Shown here piece after piece: positions 12,903 through 25,069 of a stretch of 64,000 bases of DNA. The stretch covers positions 59,894 through 123,893 of the forward strand of contig JAQFVV010007242.1 of assembly GCA_028023455.1 (NCBI GenBank). Reading direction: 5' to 3'. The notes under the pieces are model-generated. The model searched no databases, had not been told where the DNA came from, and worked only from the letters and a program-made list of their open reading frames with translations. This stretch comes from Epiperipatus broadwayi. Lineage: Eukaryota; Onychophora; Udeonychophora; Euonychophora; Peripatidae. Each line of letters starts with the position of its first letter. Positions within the stretch are counted from its first letter, which is position 1. The position numbers were made by a program, and so were the translations under genes.

Positions 12903-13254
12903 TTATCATCATCATCATCATTATTATTGATGTATTATATATTTAGGTTTAATGAAAAGTGGTTTGAACTCAGGGTTTATCAATTATTAATAATTGATAA
13001 TTTCTTGGTAGCACCAAAGACTAAAGGTTATTTCTATTTACATGGATATTATCTCTTCATTTCTGTTCTTTATTAGAATAACAATTCATAGAAATATTTA
13101 ATTCAACATATATATATATTGGTGATATGAGAAGAAAGGAAAGAAAAGGGAAAACAAATGTATTTAAAATTTTTTTAGCTGTTACAGAATGATCTGTAAC
13201 TTTTTTTAGGACAATAAAACATTGCTAAAACAAACTTTTTTATATTAAAAAAAT

Positions 13255-14165
13255 GTGCACATGCGCTTTGCAGATTTTAACTATAAATGACTGAATACAA
13301 ACACTTCAAACACATGATAAAGTCTTTGGGAAAAGATAGAATGGCCATCTATCTTTTCGAACCCAAATGCTTTTGTATGGGCAAATCTTAAGTGTCTGAA
13401 AGTGAAAGCATGAAGATATTAAATAATCACTTTAAATTACTTTTACATGCTTGAATGAATGACGGTGAAAATTACTAGAATTTACAATACGTCATTCTTA
13501 TTTGAAATTAAATATATGTAAATAAATCAATTATTTTATATAGCGCGATGTTTTATAAACTGTAATAGTTAAACAGCATTAAGCTGTGCACATGCGCTTT
13601 GCAGATTTTAACTATAAATGACTGAATACAAACACTTCAAACACATGATAAAGTCTTTGGGAAGAGATAGAATGGCCATCTATCTTTTCGAACCCAAACA
13701 CTTTTATATGGGCAAATCTTAAGTGTCTGAAAGTGAAAGCATGAAGATATTAAATAATCACTTTAAATTACTTTTACATGCTGAATGAATGACGCTGGTG
13801 AAAATTACTAGAATTTATGATACGTCATTCTTATTTGAAATTAAATATATGTAAATAAATCAATTATTTTATATAGCATGATGTTTTATAAACTGTAATA
13901 GTTAAACAGCATTAAGCTGTGCACATGCACTTTGCAGATTTTAACTATAAATGACTGAATACAAACACTTCAAACTCATGATAAAGTCTTTGGGAAAAGA
14001 TAGAATGGTCATCTATCTTTTCGAACCCAAACGCTTTATCATGTGTTTGAAGTGTTTGTATTCAGTCATTTATAGTTAAAATCTGCAAAGCGCATGTGCA
14101 CAGCTTAATGCTGTTTAACTATTACAGTTTATAAAACATCGCGCTATATAAAATAATTGATTTAT
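13255..14165. repeat. Family F: 331-bp direct repeats ending in an inverted copy
   Basis: Units start with GTGCACATGCGCTTTGCAG-type sequence at 13255, 13586 and 13919 (spacing 331 and 333 bp). The third is cut short and continues as a reverse-complement copy from about 14034 to 14165, ending in TAAAATAATTGATTTATTA. The turn-around lies at AACCCAAACGCTTTATCATG. The short hairpin GATAGAATGGCCATCTATC is repeated in each unit. A shorter relative is at 56122-56413. No protein is encoded. Confidence 0.85.
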
Positions 14166-16845
14166 TAAAAAAATATAATATTTGTTATTGCCAAATTTAA
14201 TAGTACATAATAATTGGAATGACGAACTTCCAAAAATTAGTTATATTAATGTACTATCTTCCAGGAGCAAAATAACTCACAAAATGAAAAATGAATCTAC
14301 TTTCATTTGCCATCCATAAATTAAAAAAATAAATTTTATCTTGCTTAATTTTTATTTTCATTTTTTATTTGATATTTTTTTCAAATCATGTATTATTAAA
14401 AGCATGGGGTTTGAGGTTATGAATATATTAACAAATCACACATGGAGTGAATGACTTAGAAATTTTTATTTAAATTACTATTTACCTATTAAAGTTTTAA
14501 ATATTATTAAAGGCATAAAAATACAATTTTTGTTAAGCATACTAATTTTAGCAGACAATATCATGTTCCCTATTTCATACCAAAATATACATCTTTTATT
14601 CACACCCTATCAGGAAGTGGTCTTTTTTGACAATCTAAGTTAATGAGTATAGGTTGGATCTTTCCAATTTTCAGATTTTTGTTTGCTATTATCAACATCT
14701 CTTTCAGATTCGTCATTAAATTCTAACTTTAATAAATTTTGAAGTTATATTTAAAAAACAAATTATATTCCTTCTATGCACTCTTCAAATGCTTGATTCA
14801 TTTTTTTACTTTACAGTTTCAACCCTCCAGTAATCTTCTTTAGAATTAAAAAATATAACTATTACATTATGTTTTTACACAAATATACAATAACATATTT
14901 TTGTTACCATATAACCCTGGTTCATAGCTAATCACAAAAATGTGATAAAAGAGAAAATGGCATTCAATTATTACATAGATGGAATATTTGAATGAACTGA
15001 GAGAGCTACGATTATGGTACTCATCATCAAATGTGCACTCAGTTAAATAAAGAAAGGAAGAAGAAAAAACCCACTTTATAAAGAATATGCACATATATTC
15101 ACAAAAGAATTACATATTTACTATTATTTATTCAATACCTATTAGAAATCTTTATGCAGACTTCGTATTTATTTCACCTTTTAAAAATGCAATTTTGATA
15201 TCAAATTAAAAAAAAAAAAGTACCTTTTTTGGTACTTGTGAGTTTTCCAGTAAACAAAATGGCAGCTCATATTTTTTATAAATATACAGCTTTGGGGCCC
15301 CCAAAAATGTTTACAAAAAAATGCCTGCTAGGAAATGTAATATTTTTACATTTTATTTTTTATTATTGTTATTTTAAAAAAAGAGATCATTGTGGAAGAA
15401 TTAGTTGCAATACTTACAGTTTATTTTATTTTTTTGGGATTAACTTATTAACAGAAAAATGGGGGGGGTATAAATACACTTTATTCATGTTGCAGTGTGC
15501 AATCATATTGTGATCATTAATGCACACTTTTCAGGAGACAGGATCCAATACCTTTAGAAATTGTCCACTGCATTATGTTCTGTGATAGTAAGATCCCAAA
15601 TTTTTATCATTGAAACATACTGAATTAAAATAAAGTATGACAATGTTAAGAGCATCTCATTGCTTCCCCACATTATAAGTAAAAAAAAAAATTGAAGTAA
15701 AGCTTCTTAATGAAATTTATTCATTTTTTTAAATTTTGATTTATTAATTTAACAACTAACCCATCTTCAGTAGATAATAGGCTCTCAAAATTGTACATTT
15801 ATAAAAAATACTGGCTGCTCTTCTTTTTATATAGTGAGATAAACCTAAAACCTGTGTAAGAATCTCTGAAGAATGCAATATTTTCAGGAAATATTATAAA
15901 CTGAATAAAAGCTCTACATAGTCAAAGAGCAAAACAAAGTTTATCAAGCCTTTGAAGAGTCAAGAACCTAATCTGGTTGTATTAAATAAGAATATATTGC
16001 TAAAAAGCAGAGTTGGATTCTTATTATTGTTTACTTGGAGAAGGATTAGCTGACAAGATGGAGGATAAAAAAAACCTGTTTTTGTTGAATGGGAATAGAT
16101 CATATGATTTACTAAGAATTGATATGCTAAATTGTACTTTAAAAAATTAAGCATCTTAAGGCAATTACACAGTTAATTCTGCTAGTGATTCAAATTTGTA
16201 ATGAAATGCTGAATCAGTAAAGAAGTTTATTTAGAAAAATAATAAGCATGTTACTATATATTTTAATCAGAACTAAACCTTACATATTTTATATGGTAAA
16301 CATAGCAAACATATAATGAAAAGCATACAAATATTTTTAGAAAAGCCTCTATCCTGTGTTTGAGAATATCTTCAGTACTCAACGTGACAATGTTGAGCTA
16401 TTATAAAGTCAATACAGTGCATATATTAAAGGTGGAAATCCTTTCTATTTAATTACATATGATCTCTGTACTTAGTAAATAATATTGAATATTACATAGC
16501 TTCTAATAAATCATAATATTAACATGTAGTAAATTGAGAAATTTTGGGAATATTAATATATGAAAGAAAATAATGGATGTAAAAATGAATAAAGAAATGT
16601 ATTCACACTCTCAAACTGAGATGCTTTAGATTGGCCTATATAATTTAAATGTAGGTTTAAAGATAAGACAGCTGCTCTTATCTTTAAAAAATCCATGTCT
16701 TGTGTTTGAGTTTGAAAGTATCCCCAGTAATCAACATGACCTCACTGAGCTATTGTAAATCAGTACAGCACATATATTAAAGATAGAAAACTTTTCTATT
16801 TAATTGCATATGATCTCTGTTCTTAGTAAATAATATAAATACAAT
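14166..16845. other. AT-rich DNA; one decayed family motif
   Basis: Mostly featureless. At 14812-14850, the minus strand reads AAAGAAGATTACTGGAGGG then TTGAAACTGTAAAG, a worn copy of the motif in the foldback elements at 31 and 44 kb. Short frames at 14867-15094 and 15229-15513 look like chance. Confidence 0.5.
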
Positions 16846-16848
16846 TTA

Positions 16849-17028
16849 TCCAAATCACTTTGAACACTTTTTAGCAAAAATCCTTTACTTGTACATATAT
16901 ACATACATCCACGTTTCGACTGCCCTGCAGCCTTCTTCAGAGCCAGTTCACTTTAATCTCTTAAGTGCTCAAAGTGGTTTGGATAAATTGTATTTTTATA
17001 AGATATTACAGCAAAATAAAGAAAAGAG
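16849..17028. repeat. Foldback (MITE-like) element, family D, copy 2
   Basis: Terminal ATTTATCCAAATCACTTTGA opposes TCAAAGTGGTTTGGATAAAT. The interior carries, on the minus strand, CTGAAGAAGGCTGC then AGG then GCAGTCGAAACG. The right flank ATATTACAGCAAAATAAAG is shared with copy 1 at about 4.96 kb. Confidence 0.8.
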
Positions 17029-17582
17029 TGATTTTGTGTAATGTTAGTAAATAATATTGAATATTATATTTTATTAAAGTAAAAAAAAAATAATGGGTTT
17101 TCCACAAGAAAACATTAGATCAAGAAATTAAAATTTGCAAAATAATTCCAATAACTGTACAATCTGGTGCCTACAATGCAAAATTTGATGAAACAAGAAG
17201 TACACGATGATTACACATTGCATATGTTAATTAGAATAATTGTATGAAGCTCAGAACTTTAATTTATCATCATTCTCTCAATAAGAGATACAGAATATAT
17301 AGTCCAGTTAGGATTCGTAAAAATGTTTGGGGAAAAAGTTTTTGGAACAAAATCTTACAGAGGCAAGGTTAAAGCTGAATTATCAGATTGTAATACAATT
17401 AGTTAGCCCAGAGTTGCAACCTAAAATAGCAACATATGTTTAAACCCAATTTACATATGAAAATATAATCATTTATAAAAATAGAAGTTAAATTTTATTT
17501 TACACATAATCAATCGACAGATACATTCAGAAAGCCACTGAATAAATTGTAGTTTGAGTCGTTTAAATTAATAAACTACTAC

Positions 17583-17814
17583 AAATATATATATGCTTTG
17601 CGCACAGATAATGAAGCTTTTAAACATATGTAATATCATAAAGTTACCGCCAAGCACTTTCAGGACAGTTTATAGTCCCATATTTATGGCTACTGGAGTT
17701 TTAGCCATGAATTTGGGACTATAAACTGTCCTGAAAGCGCTTGGCGGTAACTTTATAATATTACTTAAAGTTTAACAGCTTCATTATCTGTGCGCAAAGT
17801 ACATATATATATAT
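17583..17814. repeat. Palindromic MITE, about 232 bp
   Basis: The left arm has CTTTGCGCACAGATAATGAAG, AAGTTACCGCCAAGC and TTTCAGGACAGTTTATAGTC. The right arm mirrors all three in reverse order (GACTATAAACTGTCCTGAAA, GCTTGGCGGTAACTTTA and CATTATCTGTGCGCAAAG). The arms are about 100 bp at high identity with a spacer of about 10 bp. Flanking (TA)n hides any target duplication. Confidence 0.9.
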
Positions 17815-18030
17815 TGATTTCAAACGCTAATGAAGTAAAGCCTTAACTATTTCAATAAAGTACTACAGTGATATTTAATGGTTTTTTTCTTTTTAAAGTT
17901 TGCTCATAATACATAAGAAGTTAATGATATAAACACTTTAATCAGATTATCAAGGCAGATACAAATATAATGGATTAAATTAATCTAAGATAGAGTGCTT
18001 TTTAATAGACATACGTTAGATAGGGACACT

Positions 18031-18090
18031 TATACTGCACTTGAAACGCTCGTTGGTGAAGTCACCAACGAGCGTTTGAAGCGCAGTATA
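18031..18090. repeat. 60-bp near-perfect palindrome, no loop
   Basis: Two 30-nt halves, beginning TATACTGCACTTGAAACGCT on the left and its mirror on the right, match at 27 of 30 positions and meet at GTGAAGTCAC. The stretch is GC-richer than its surroundings. A 60-codon frame across it is explained by the palindrome. Confidence 0.85.
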
Positions 18091-18180
18091 ATTGCTATTA
18101 CGAACTTTGGCGAAGTAAATTATTTATTATACGAACACTTGATAAAAAAACAAAGTGTGTTCAGACCATATAGATAATGT

Positions 18181-18475
18181 GAAAAAATGTATATTGGAAG
18201 TGATTAGTAATGAGAGATTGATAACATGGCTAAAAAATCAAATAGATATTGACATCTTTGAAAGAATTAAAAAGCTAAAGTAGAAATGATTGGACATATT
18301 ATAAAAGATGATATTAATAAACAACTGAATTTTTAAAATTGATCAGAAGATTATTAAAGATCTAAGAGAGAGAGATAGAGAAATCATATGTGATATGAAT
18401 GGATATAGTTGAAATGACATGGAGAAGAAAAATGGATGGAGAATCTGGATTAAACTTTGAGAAATCTTTATTTTA
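18181..18475 (+). pseudogene. Decayed RTE 3' fragment
   Basis: Translation gives KKCILEVISNERLITWLKN then QIDIDIFERIKKLK, which aligns with the RTE C-terminal segment seen at 46.35 kb (MERCMLGV..R..WVREQT..TDIIERIKRLK). Stops and frameshifts follow, with weak matches to the WMDE..WRR portion. As in the other two RTE copies here, similarity starts at the same codon. Confidence 0.6.
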
Positions 18476-18479
18476 ACCG

Positions 18480-19083
18480 ATAATTATTTAAATAATACTA
18501 ATAATATCTATAATTATTATAATTGTATTTAAATTTGATTTTTACCTATGTTGATTATAATTTTGAACATTTCAACCTTCTGGATTACTACTGAAGATAT
18601 TGGAATTTGAATTTTTTCTCTTAAATAATTAAAGAAGGTATTTGGAATGAATTTCTTGTGTTATGAATTGAATATTTAGTTTTTGGAATTTTGAATAGTC
18701 AAGATTAAAGAATAATATAATGTGAGTATAAAAAAGGCCGATCTAAATTCTACTTTTATTAATTCATCAAGTAAAGGTGAAAGATAAGCTATGAAATAAA
18801 ACAGTATTTAAATACCTCAATGCAGACCAAAGATCTCTCCAGAAACTACTTATAAAAAAACTGTAAAGAAGACAATACTCAACAGATTTGTTAACTGCAG
18901 ACTGGCGAGATTTTGAAGTTTTCTAGTGTCATTATAGATTCTGGCTAACAATAGCTAAATTCACTTAACAACTACAGTGAAAATATGAAATATTGAAAGA
19001 AATATTCATTAGATTTGTGATTTAATTTAAACTTTGCCACTCTTTCCTTTACTTTCTAGTTAAGAATAGAATCAATAAAGCAT
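18480..19083. other. AT-rich DNA, no feature recognised
   Basis: Nothing recognisable. Confidence 0.45.
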
Positions 19084-19470
19084 CACATGATTACCATTTC
19101 CTATGTTTACACAAGCTTTAATTACCAGTAGCAGTGCAAGCCTTAGTAATCAGTGGATGCAAGAAAATTTGTGCCTAAAAACACCCATCTAGTGCCTACT
19201 ACAGCCTAATGAGCTTGGATTAAAAACATGTTTTCATCTTGAGCTCCTAGCTTTATAGTTAACTAAATAGGTAAAAGTGGCTGCTGGAGGGTTGGATTAG
19301 ATCCTCAGATCAAAAGCTTTTTACTGGTGAAAGCCTCAAGCTAAAAACTAGTCTGGGTACATTGGATAAAAAGGCCCTAGATGGCTATTTTATGCACAAA
19401 TCTTCCTGCATCCATTGATTACTAAGGCTTGCACTAGGTGGCATCATTGTCTGGAGAGTTTGCTACTGCT
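19084..19470. repeat. Family C inverted-repeat element
   Basis: The opening part AGTGCAAGCCTTAGTAATCA..GGATGCAAGAA is mirrored by CTGCATCCATTGATTACTAA then GGCTTGCACTAGGTGGCA near the end. The inner sequence has AGCTTTATAGTTAACTAAAT and AAAAACTAGTCTGG. Other copies are at 28886, 32330, 37362 and 60283. Weaker family-like sequence continues to about 19700. Confidence 0.75.
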
Positions 19471-19479
19471 AGTTAAGAA

Positions 19480-21190
19480 TGGCTTGATCATCCATTTACT
19501 TACTAACAGTGGATGATTGTACATCTTCCTTTATTTTAGTTCTGTTATCTTGTGTAAACTTGAGCAATCAGTGGATGCCATGTGGTAAGGCTTACTCAAT
19601 CCCAATCAAGTAATGACATATCCATACCCTCAAACTAATTTCTGGCAGATGGCTTTCATCAGTAGAAGTAATATGTAGGCAGTGGTCATGTGATGTTTTG
19701 GTGGTGTTACTTTCTAGTTGACTGGATTGACTACAGACTGCGGCCTGAAAAAAAATCTCAGCCTGCTGAAAACATTTTCCAATTTACTTAGTACCCAGTT
19801 CAGAATTGGTTAGTAGGGATAGCAAACTGGTGTGCTACCATGAGGATTTTCCTGAAAGTGTAAATAAGTGGACCTAAATTCTACAACAAAACTTTGCATT
19901 AAATATCTGGATTTATTCAGTATTTATAATATTAAAAATTTAACATTTTATTTATGAAATATAGGTATTTTACTTTAATTATTTACTAAATCCAAAACAT
20001 TTACCATCTTTTTCTGGCTTATAGAATATTGATTCTAAATGAAAATAATATATTTTGCAATAAAAAATTTATTTACCAAAACAAAATGAATTTTTTAATA
20101 AAAAATACAGCAATAACAAGTCAAACATACATAGAAATGCACACACATAAGAAATATTCTTTTTTTAAAAAAACTTAACAATATCTGTATTTATCACTGA
20201 ATTTACAGCAAGTATATTGAACAGTACTTATTTTCATTTCAAGTACTGTTTGCTTTCTTTTATTTAATACACTTTTTTTTTTTTGCAAAATATATTTTTA
20301 AATGCTTTTATTGAAGTTAAAAATCTGTTTGTTTGTTAACTCACTAGAGGGTGGTATATAGATTTTTTTTTAATTTTTAAAATTGATATTTAATATATTC
20401 AAGTTTAATATAACTTGATATTTGTACGTTTGTTTAAAATGTCCATGAAAGTTACAGAGCACATTATTTTTTAAATAAGTGACTTAGTTTCTTAGATATA
20501 TATATATATTATAACGTTTTCCGTCTTGCTAGGCCTCTATATGCATTATAAATGCATGAGTTGATCAAGTTATGTCAAAAAGAAGAAAGTTGTATTTCTA
20601 TTTCTAAAAACATAACTATGTTTCCTGATCAACTCAGCCTAGAATTTGTTACTAATTGTGCTATTGACAAAATCAGCTTTTACTTTATTTGAAAGGAACC
20701 AGAGTTCTACAAGAACCCACTGAAACCATCACATAACATCTCACAAATTAAAAAGAAAAAATGCTTTTAAGAATCGGTAATTCTACCGGAAACTAGAATT
20801 ATCTTTTAAATATTATTATTCCCGGGGCTTATTCAAAACATATTGGCAAAGGTAAATTACATTTTTAAATCTTACTAAACTAATAATAAATTTAATAATA
20901 AATATTAATAACGTACAAATGAAAATTGGTATTAGAAATATTTTTATTCTAATAGATTAAAATGTTTAAATGAAATTATTAATCAACTAAATTGGAGAGA
21001 ACACACATTAATTCAGACGTGAAACATTAATAAAAAAATAACAGTTAAATAATTAATTAAAAAGTTCTGGGGAAAACAAGAAACTCTTGAACAATAACAC
21101 GAAAGTCTATATTGGGATCCTATTATAAGCTTATTTTTTTATGAGTTGTTTGTAAAATGATTAAATTTGTCACAATCAGGAATAACGAAG
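19480..21190. other. AT-rich DNA, partial family C echoes
   Basis: 19560-19700 repeats bits of family C (AATCAGTGGATGCCATGTGG, GGCTTTCATCAGTAGAAG). The rest is unremarkable. Confidence 0.45.
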
Positions 21191-21200
21191 TATAACTTAC

Positions 21201-21460
21201 CGGTAAGTTTAATGAATTCAGTAGTAGATAACAATGCATAGTTTTTTGGGTAGAATGATCTCGGCCTTTTGGTTATTATTTGATCTTGTGGTCCATTATC
21301 CTAGTCGGTCACAAAGGCTTTTTTTTCTGGTGTACATCTTCAGGCACGATGTCCGCAGAAGCTCCGGTTCACTCCGACATGCCGAATTATTTCAGCAAAG
21401 CAATCCTGGACATATTATTGTTATCCAGGACTAACTAGAGAAGCAAACAAAACAATACAT
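21201..21460 (-). other. Candidate noncoding first exon (minus strand)
   Basis: This stretch is clearly GC-richer than its surroundings. On the minus strand it lies downstream of a TATAAAAG box and ends in a strong splice-donor match, ACTTACCG/GTAAGTTA (GT at 21200-21199). Every ATG in it is followed by an early stop, so it would be 5' untranslated. The plus strand has a 66-codon frame (21234-21434) and a 14-base match to the 5' region of U2 snRNA, both weaker explanations. Downstream exons were not found. Confidence 0.3.
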
Positions 21461-21479
21461 TCTTTAAACTGGTCTCTGC

Positions 21480-21487
21480 CTTTTATA
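21480..21487 (-). promoter_or_regulatory. TATA box candidate
   Basis: TATAAAAG on the minus strand, in a GC-richer context (CCTCTAG before, GCAGAGACC after), about 30 bp upstream of the proposed start of the candidate exon. Such matches are common by chance in AT-rich DNA; its context is the only support. Confidence 0.3.
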
Positions 21488-21489
21488 CT

Positions 21490-22270
21490 AGAGGCCCAGT
21501 TTTCAGACTACTGCACATTCTTTTGTTTATCAAAAATATATGCTGATAATTGATCTGGTAATTCTTTATAAAATTTACGTTACAAAGTTTTCTTTTTTTA
21601 GCAATTCTTTCGGCCATCTTTAATTCACTAAAATATTTTTCTTTTAGCTTATCTTTTTTTTTTTACTTTTGGAATTCTTTTGTTCTCTCCAATTCTACTT
21701 TTATTTCTAATTACATTTAAAAAAATACGAAAGAATAATTTAACTTTCATTGTACGTTTTTTTTTTTTTAAAAAAAAAAAAAATTATAGTCAAAAAAAAA
21801 TCTAAATTTACTTTTATTTTTTTAGCTTTTACCAAATGCCAATATATTTGCACCGTATATAAATAAACGGTACAATATATATAAAGTGTACATATTACTG
21901 CAGCAATATGTAGTGGTATAAATATACTGTATGTGTGAGATTGATTTAAAGTAAAGTTATATGCATTAAGTAAAGTTCATTTACAATATAGTTTTGGTAA
22001 GCTTTTTTATAAAAAAATTAAAAACCAAAATTTCTAATCAAAGCAAAAGTGTTAAACACTTTGCACTTAAAAAAATATTTCATATTTTTCATCACTTATA
22101 TACAAATATATTATTATGTACATGTAATAAATATGATATATACATAAGAGGTATATCTTTTAACTTGTAGCAGAATTATTTAATAATATATATATCAACT
22201 ATAATTATCCAGTCAATTTAAAGTATGATATAGTTTTACATTTTCTTTTACTGTGTTAATATTAAAACTT
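21490..22270. other. AT-rich DNA with long A/T runs
   Basis: No feature recognised. Confidence 0.45.
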
Positions 22271-22275
22271 AAAAA

Positions 22276-22550
22276 TAATAGAGATAATTTTTTTATATAT
22301 TAAATGCTTTTATTGACTATGCACTAAAAAGAAAAAAAACATAATTGCTTCTTCAACCACAATTAGGGTTTTTAGATTTAACTTGAAATAAAAGCACGGG
22401 AGGGGGGAGGCAGAAATTAAGTAAGTCAATTCATATTTTTTATAACAAGGAATTGACTTCCCCAATTGTGGTTGAAGAAGCAATTTTTTTTTTCTTTTTA
22501 GTGCATGGTCAATAAAACCATTTAATATAAAAAAAATTGTATCTCTATTA
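22276..22550. repeat. Palindromic MITE-like element
   Basis: The left arm (TAATAGAGATAA, TTTTATTGACTATGCACTAA, TTGCTTCTTCAACCACAATT) is mirrored by AATTGTGGTTGAAGAAGCAA, TTAGTGCATGGTCAATAAAA and ATCTCTATTA. The arms are about 85 bp; the spacer is about 100 bp and contains a smaller AAGTCAATTCA / GAATTGACTT pair. Confidence 0.85.
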
Positions 22551-22559
22551 TCTTCATGT

Positions 22560-23770
22560 TATTTAATAAACACTTAGAAAGTAATTGATATATTTTTGGT
22601 AAATAAATTATTTTTGTTGCAAAATATATTATTTTCTTGATGTTATTTAATATACTCTTGTAAACATAAATTCAAAAATAAATACAAATATTTTACTTTT
22701 TATCCAATATTAATACTGTTAGCATATATATATACTTCATAAGGTACATGTATTGCATATTAAGTAGAAAGACATTAAAGTTTTTATCTTATTACTTGGA
22801 TTGAGAATTGACTAATATTTAATATCACTATTTAAATATGGCACATATGTTGAGGCTTGATTACCTGCCCCTTAAAATTACAGCTTGACACTGTGCTCTT
22901 GATTATTTACATAATTTTATTTTTAAAAAGATGGGCAATAAACTAATGTAAGCATAATTTTATAAAAACAGAAATATAAACTAATACAGACATAATTTAA
23001 AAACTTTATGCATAATTTCGTAAAAAAAAAAACAATAAAAAAAAAACAATACAAACTGATGGGAACGTGTAATTTAATACAAGAGCAATATAAACCAATA
23101 GTATCCAGAACATCATTTTAAAATTTAAGGCATAATTTTCTATGAAAACATATAAACTAATAAAGACAAGCACTGTAATTATACTTAAAAAAACCTGACA
23201 ATATTCCTAGATAACACTATTGGAAGAAAACTACATAAAATTTATGACAGTTTACAAAACAAACCATTTTTGATATGAATTACAATTGATAATTTCTAAT
23301 CCAAACAGTTTTAACTATTACTTAAATGAAACAAAATGGTTCCTATTCTTTTTCTTACTAAAATTTTGCATAAAATTTTAAGGATTATATAAAATTGTAT
23401 ATAAAGATATAAAATTTTGCACTTCATTTCGTTGTATCTAGATAAAAGTTACAATGTCTTATTTTTAATAGAATTATCAATTTTAATTCATATCAAAAAT
23501 TACTGGTTTTGAAAATAAATGATCTGTTTTGCAAATTGTAATAAATAGCAAAATTTGTCTGATTTCTTTTTTTTTTAAATTAACATCCTCAGTGTGAGTT
23601 TGGTGGCTGTATCTGGTATGTGTCATTTATATTTTATGTCGTCACATATTTGCTAACAGTACCCATTGGTTTTTTCTTTCATTCAATTGTAAGTTAGTAG
23701 ATCATACACTGTATTACCCTACATTTTTCATGGCAAATTGGTATTGCTAGTTACTTTAAATATTTTTTCT
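22560..23770. other. AT-rich DNA, no feature recognised
   Basis: Short imperfect repeats such as ATAAACTAAT are scattered at 22930-23160. No boundaries were found. Confidence 0.45.
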
Positions 23771-23772
23771 TC

Positions 23773-24296
23773 TTATTTTTGCATGTAATATATAGGGTAT
23801 ATGAGAACAGGCTTTCACACCACCCACCACTCTCCACTATATATCTCATAACACTGATACACTTGAACACATATATGTCGAAAAGATGAATAATCACCAA
23901 TATACGTATTTCATGCTAAACCAGCAATCATCAGCTGGTCCAGACCACTATCTCCACACATATATGCCATAATGGACAGTTGAAGAGTTGGAGTGAGGAG
24001 TAGATTGAAGCCTGTCCATTAAAGTATGAGGATTGGCTGTCTTGATATATATCTGAGCACTTATGGCATATATGTGTGGAGATGGTGGTCTGGACAACTG
24101 ATGATTGCTGGTTTAGCATGAATTACGTATATTGGTGATTATTCATCTTTTCGACATATATATGTGTTCAAGTGTATCAGTGTTATGAGATAGAGTGGAG
24201 AATGGTGTGAAAGTCTGTGCTCATATATTCTATATATTACATATATAGACACAGGTATATAATAAGCCTGTGTTTCAGTTATTATTTTTGCATGAT
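23773..24296. mobile_element. Family A foldback copy with 13-bp TSD
   Basis: The element 23786-24283 is flanked by perfect TTATTTTTGCATG (23773-23785 and 24284-24296). Its left arm (GGGTATATGAGAACAGGCTT, CCAATATACGTATTTCATGC, CCAGCAATCATCAGCTGGTC) is the reverse complement of its right arm. The right arm continues into ATTACATATATAGACACAGG then CCTGTGTTTCAGTTA. The middle carries TTGAAGAGTTGGAGTGAGGA and a TCTGAGCACTTATGG segment also present in the 49-kb copy. Confidence 0.85.
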
Positions 24297-24299
24297 AAA

Positions 24300-25065
24300 T
24301 GTCTGTGCATTATGTAAATATAAAATCAATGAAGTAGATGTATAATAAATAGTTCTTTATTTTTGTGTTAATAATAGTAAAATGATTTTAAGCATTACTA
24401 TATAAAATTTTCCTTTATTAGTAATAAACTTGCATAAAATGAGTGCAGAGAGTGCCTACCTCTATCATTATGTATCAATCCAAATTCGATTAGTATTGTA
24501 AGAATATTGATTTCATCACCGTTTGTGCAATGGATTAATAATTAAAAAGCCCGAAACTAATTTTTTTAAGTACGACGTGTTGTATTATTTTTGGACTTCA
24601 GTGTTGTTGTTTTTAAGCATATAAGAATATAACAAATGTGTGTGCTATTCAATGGTTATCATTCAGAAGTAGATTTACTTTTTTGCTTTGCTTCTATTAT
24701 CGAACATAATTTAACACGAGTTTATAAGCCCTTATTCATAGAGATTAAAATAAATAAATAAATCCTTAATGTTTCTTCAACTGTAAGCAAGATTAATAGC
24801 CGATTTGTAATTTTAAAAATGCCACTGAATTGATTGCGATCCAAATAATCAAAAGATCGAACAAAGCAGAATTAGTTTTTATTCATTTCTAATAAAATAT
24901 TTAAATTGTTTGTTCAGCAGTTAACTTAGTTGGAATAATTTCATCTGTCACGTTTTTAAGAGTTGAAAAACATCAATAGATATTTGCAAACAAAACAAAA
25001 CTGTTTGCCTGAATGGTGTTATTAAGCTACGAGCAAAGAGCTGGAGTGAGATAAAGCATATAAAT
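24300..25065. other. Intergenic or 3' flanking DNA of the 25.07-kb exon
   Basis: On the minus strand AATAAA occurs at about 24877-24882, roughly 190 bp past the stop codon at 25070, a possible polyadenylation signal. Nothing else recognised. Confidence 0.35.
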
Positions 25066-25069
25066 GAAA

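Noticed and set aside
17995-18177. 60-codon frame across the 18.03-kb palindrome
   Set aside because: The palindrome alone explains the open frame and its GC-rich codons.
21234-21434. 66-codon plus-strand frame in the GC-rich patch
   Set aside because: Composition is unconvincing and the minus-strand promoter-plus-donor reading explains the patch at least as well.
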